A DNA stretch of 64,000 nucleotides from JBGSUZ01 sp043770095 (lineage in GTDB: Bacteria; Bacillota; Clostridia; Peptostreptococcales; Acidaminobacteraceae). The position numbers and the translations under genes are program-made. The stretch's first letter is position 1. Every line of letters starts with the position of its first letter. The notes below the pieces were generated by a model, which was not told the origin of the DNA, did no database searches, and saw nothing but the letters and a program-made list of their open reading frames with translations. The stretch is from assembly GCA_043770095.1 (NCBI GenBank), contig JAYVIR010000087.1:1-64000 (forward strand). Reading direction: 5' to 3'. Below, in pieces: positions 61,880 through 64,000 of this stretch.

Positions 61880-62911
61880 TCACCCCATTTTGAGCTCTTT
61901 TAAAATCTTCAACAGTTCTAAAACATCTTCTTTTGGCGTCGCCCAAGAGGTTACAAATCTTGCTTCCATATGGTTTTCATCGTAAGGCTGTTCGGCTTCA
62001 TAGTAACAAAGCTTTGAAAGTTCGTTGTGAATGGCGTTTGGAAGTATGATAAAGATTAAGTTTGTTGATGGATTCGTTACTAGCTCGTATCCAAGTTCCA
62101 AAATGCCATTTTTTAAAATAGCAGCCATTTCATTGGTGTGCTTTGCCATTTCAAAATATAAGTCATCTTCAAATAAGGCTTTAAATTGAACGCCTAACAG
62201 CCTGCCCTTTGCAAGAAGCGCACCTCTTTGTTTGATTGAAAAACGCATATGCTCTTTCAAATGGCTATTGGTAATGACTAAAGCTTCCCCAAATAGGATG
62301 CCATTTTTTGTGCCGCCTATCGAAAAGGCATCCGTTAGATTAGCGATGTCTTCAATGGTCATGTCATTGTCCGCACAGGTAAGGGCATTCGCCAGTCTTG
62401 CACCATCTAAGTAAAGATAAAGCCCATATTTGTCACAAGTTTTCCTTAAGTCTTGCAGCATCGCTTTGGTGTAAATGGTGCCTGTTTCAGTTGCATTTGA
62501 TATGTAGACTAATTTGGGCAATACCCAATGTTCATCCGCGTGCTTTAAAATGGCAGCATCAATCATTTGCGTGGTGAATAAACCATCTTTCGATTCCATT
62601 TCAATTATTTTATGCCCGGTCGCTTCAATGGCGCCCGTTTCGTGTACAGATACATGTCCTAGATCCGTTGCAATAACAGCTTCATAGGGTCTTAAAAAAT
62701 GTGCGATTGCGATTGTGTTTGTCTGTGTTCCGGTCACTAAAAAATGAACATCTGCGTCAAGTCTGTTAATTCTTTTCTTAATAAGCATGGCCGCTTCAGT
62801 TGTTATGTCATCAACGCCATAACCAACGTGCTGCTGCCTATTCGTTTTTACGAGTGCGTCGAGTACTTTCTCATGTGCGCCTTCTGAGTAATCATTCATG
62901 AAATATAGCAT
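61880..62911 (-). CDS. Low-specificity threonine aldolase
   Basis: A 343-residue PLP enzyme that splits L-threonine to glycine and acetaldehyde. FMNDYSEGAHEKVLDAL at the start, LVTGTQTNTIAIAH, LYLDGARLANAL and FSIGGTKNG with the PLP Lys. The ATG at 62911 has AAGGAGA upstream; the frame is open 22 codons more without a site. It is followed by the MFS gene, so the transporter may move an amino acid. Confidence 0.9.
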   Translation of the reverse strand: MLYFMNDYSEGAHEKVLDALVKTNRQQHVGYGVDDITTEAAMLIKKRINRLDADVHFLVTGTQTNTIAIAHFLRPYEAVIATDLGHVSVHETGAIEATGHKIIEMESKDGLFTTQMIDAAILKHADEHWVLPKLVYISNATETGTIYTKAMLQDLRKTCDKYGLYLYLDGARLANALTCADNDMTIEDIANLTDAFSIGGTKNGILFGEALVITNSHLKEHMRFSIKQRGALLAKGRLLGVQFKALFEDDLYFEMAKHTNEMAAILKNGILELGYELVTNPSTNLIFIILPNAIHNELSKLCYYEAEQPYDENHMEARFVTSWATPKEDVLELLKILKELKMG

Positions 62912-62951
62912 AATGTCTCTCCTTAATGTGTGTTCATCGTCTGATGAATGC

Positions 62952-64000
62952 TTAGCCTTTATACCGATTATATCCAATTTCCAACCACTCGTAAAATGTG
63001 TTCATGAGGTGCGTTTTCACTTCTGGATAGCCCATCTCCGACAGCGCTTCCGCTACAGACTCCAAGGTACACAAACCCATTGGTTTTTGATTCCTTCGAA
63101 GTTCATACTGACTTTTAGGCAAATGAACAAGTTTGACCTTTGGTAGCGCCAACAGTGCCGGACTTTGAAGGATCATTTTCTGAGACTGCTGCCAAGTAGC
63201 ATCTATGACGACCAACCGTAGCGGTTTTTGTAATTCTCCTTTATTTTTACAATACTGTTCTAACGGTATAGCGTCCTCCGATGGGTAGAGAAGGACCGTT
63301 TCATAATCTGAACTCATATGCGAAATTTGCTCCGTTAGCGTATATCTATGCCAAATGAGTTCTTTTGTGCACTCTGGCAAACTCCGCTGAATGACATGCC
63401 CCGTGTTGGACGGTTTAAGTATTTCCTTCGGATGGTATACCAGAACAATCTCAAACGACTGTTTTTGAAGTGTTTCTAATTCTTGAACTGGCAGTAAATA
63501 CGCATGAACCTTTTCCCCAACTTGATCTACCAAGTGTGGCATTCTTTTTTCCATATAAGCGATGCGCCACACCGTCCGGCGATGCTGCTTTTCCTTTAAT
63601 AACTTATAGTGCTGTCGACTGTAAAAATCCACTAAGCCCACATCGTTGGCAAGACAGACCAGTTCTATTTTCTTAGCACCTCTAGCGAAAGCTTCCCACT
63701 CTGCATGCATCAGCAATAAGCTACCAAGACCGGTGCCTCTCCTGCCAGGTAGCACCGCTAGCTTGTTCAGTCTAGCGCGAACCGGGCTGGCAAAAATCAG
63801 CGCCACACAGCCAATCAGTTCATCTTTATCATATGCCCCGATCCATATAGCGTCTTTTGCCTCAAGTGCATCAAAATCTGCTTTGGAAAAATGAACACCG
63901 CTGTGTATAAAGTTGCCAAGTTCAAATTGATCATGGCTCGTCTGAAAAGCCGCATGAATGATGGGACTGAGTAGATCGTATGTTGGTTGTTGTATTTGTC
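62952..64000 (-). CDS. GNAT / DTW-domain fusion, N-terminus cut by window edge
   Basis: The frame is open from 62952 to the end of the window (about 349 codons). The N-terminal GNAT domain has LNKLAVLPGRRGTGLGSLLL. From about 120 residues before the middle a DTW domain follows: VLLYPSEDA, VIDATWQQSQKM and MGLCTLESVAEAL. DTW proteins of the TapT type make acp3U in tRNA using SAM. The fusion of acetyltransferase and DTW in one chain is unusual. The start lies outside the window. Confidence 0.8.
   Translation of the reverse strand, partial: QIQQPTYDLLSPIIHAAFQTSHDQFELGNFIHSGVHFSKADFDALEAKDAIWIGAYDKDELIGCVALIFASPVRARLNKLAVLPGRRGTGLGSLLLMHAEWEAFARGAKKIELVCLANDVGLVDFYSRQHYKLLKEKQHRRTVWRIAYMEKRMPHLVDQVGEKVHAYLLPVQELETLQKQSFEIVLVYHPKEILKPSNTGHVIQRSLPECTKELIWHRYTLTEQISHMSSDYETVLLYPSEDAIPLEQYCKNKGELQKPLRLVVIDATWQQSQKMILQSPALLALPKVKLVHLPKSQYELRRNQKPMGLCTLESVAEALSEMGYPEVKTHLMNTFYEWLEIGYNRYKG

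Noticed and set aside
1..64000. CRISPR arrays, rRNA or tRNA genes
   Set aside because: No regularly spaced repeats and no tRNA or rRNA signatures were seen on reading.

Overview
The window looks like part of a chromosome of a low-GC (roughly 40%), Gram-positive, anaerobic clostridium-type bacterium. The reasons are strong GGAGG-type ribosome binding sites, lipoproteins with Gram-positive lipoboxes, a Bacillus-like rbs operon, OhrR/Gpx peroxide defence, a Zur/Znu operon, a Rex-type operator and several large Fe-S flavoproteins. A Fusibacter/Acidaminobacter-like relative is my guess from general protein style; I could not run a search.

Layout. 0-8.4 kb: a PelF-like glycosyltransferase with a cut-off partner, a chloramphenicol-acetyltransferase-like/cyclophilin fusion in an operon with diaminopropionate ammonia-lyase, a divergent secreted cyclophilin, and a chemoreceptor. 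8.4-13 kb: a sensor kinase, an M29-type aminopeptidase with an unusual N-terminal extension, and a small acidic protein. 13-19.2 kb: a complete ribose operon rbsRKDACB with a recognisable promoter and operator. 19.2-21.9 kb: decayed genes (ArsR/DUF2087 regulator, a GNAT without a good start, an Eis-like acetyltransferase with its middle deleted) surrounding an intact gpx-ohrR pair. 22.3-27.3 kb: hypB-hypA, a 900-residue Fe-S flavoprotein and a CbiM-type nickel/cobalt permease in one operon behind a promoter with a Rex-like site. 27.5-29.9 kb: a two-gene cassette of a transposase-like protein and an FAD oxidoreductase. 30-31.5 kb: a dihydrouridine synthase and a ferritin-like remnant. 31.5-35.4 kb: a zur-znuACB zinc operon with accessory membrane protein and lipoprotein. 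35.5-39 kb: a lone GltD-like oxidoreductase, an extra RsmH and an HD-GYP protein. 39.2-48.1 kb: a 2922-residue cyclic beta-1,2-glucan synthase behind a leader with an internal terminator hairpin. 48.4-53.6 kb: a second copy of the Fe-S flavoprotein with a second copy of the transposase-like/FAD-oxidoreductase cassette, divergently arranged. 53.6-58.9 kb: a DUF3006/secreted MBL pair, a DUF4015 glycosidase-like and a polysaccharide deacetylase lipoprotein pair, and a PRC-barrel protein. 59-64 kb: a YhcX-like GNAT/nitrilase fusion, an MFS transporter with threonine aldolase, and a GNAT/DTW fusion running off the end.

The most striking pattern is the repeated association of three gene families. 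A helix-turn-helix, rve-like protein whose DDE catalytic triad is altered or lost is followed at once by a flavin amine-oxidase-like protein, and this pair sits next to a ~900-residue multi-[4Fe-4S] GltD-like flavoprotein. It occurs twice in 64 kb, with different orientation and divergent sequences. This reads as a conserved functional module rather than a pair of insertion sequences. I propose a redox-linked regulatory or assembly system built on a domesticated transposase; this is inference.
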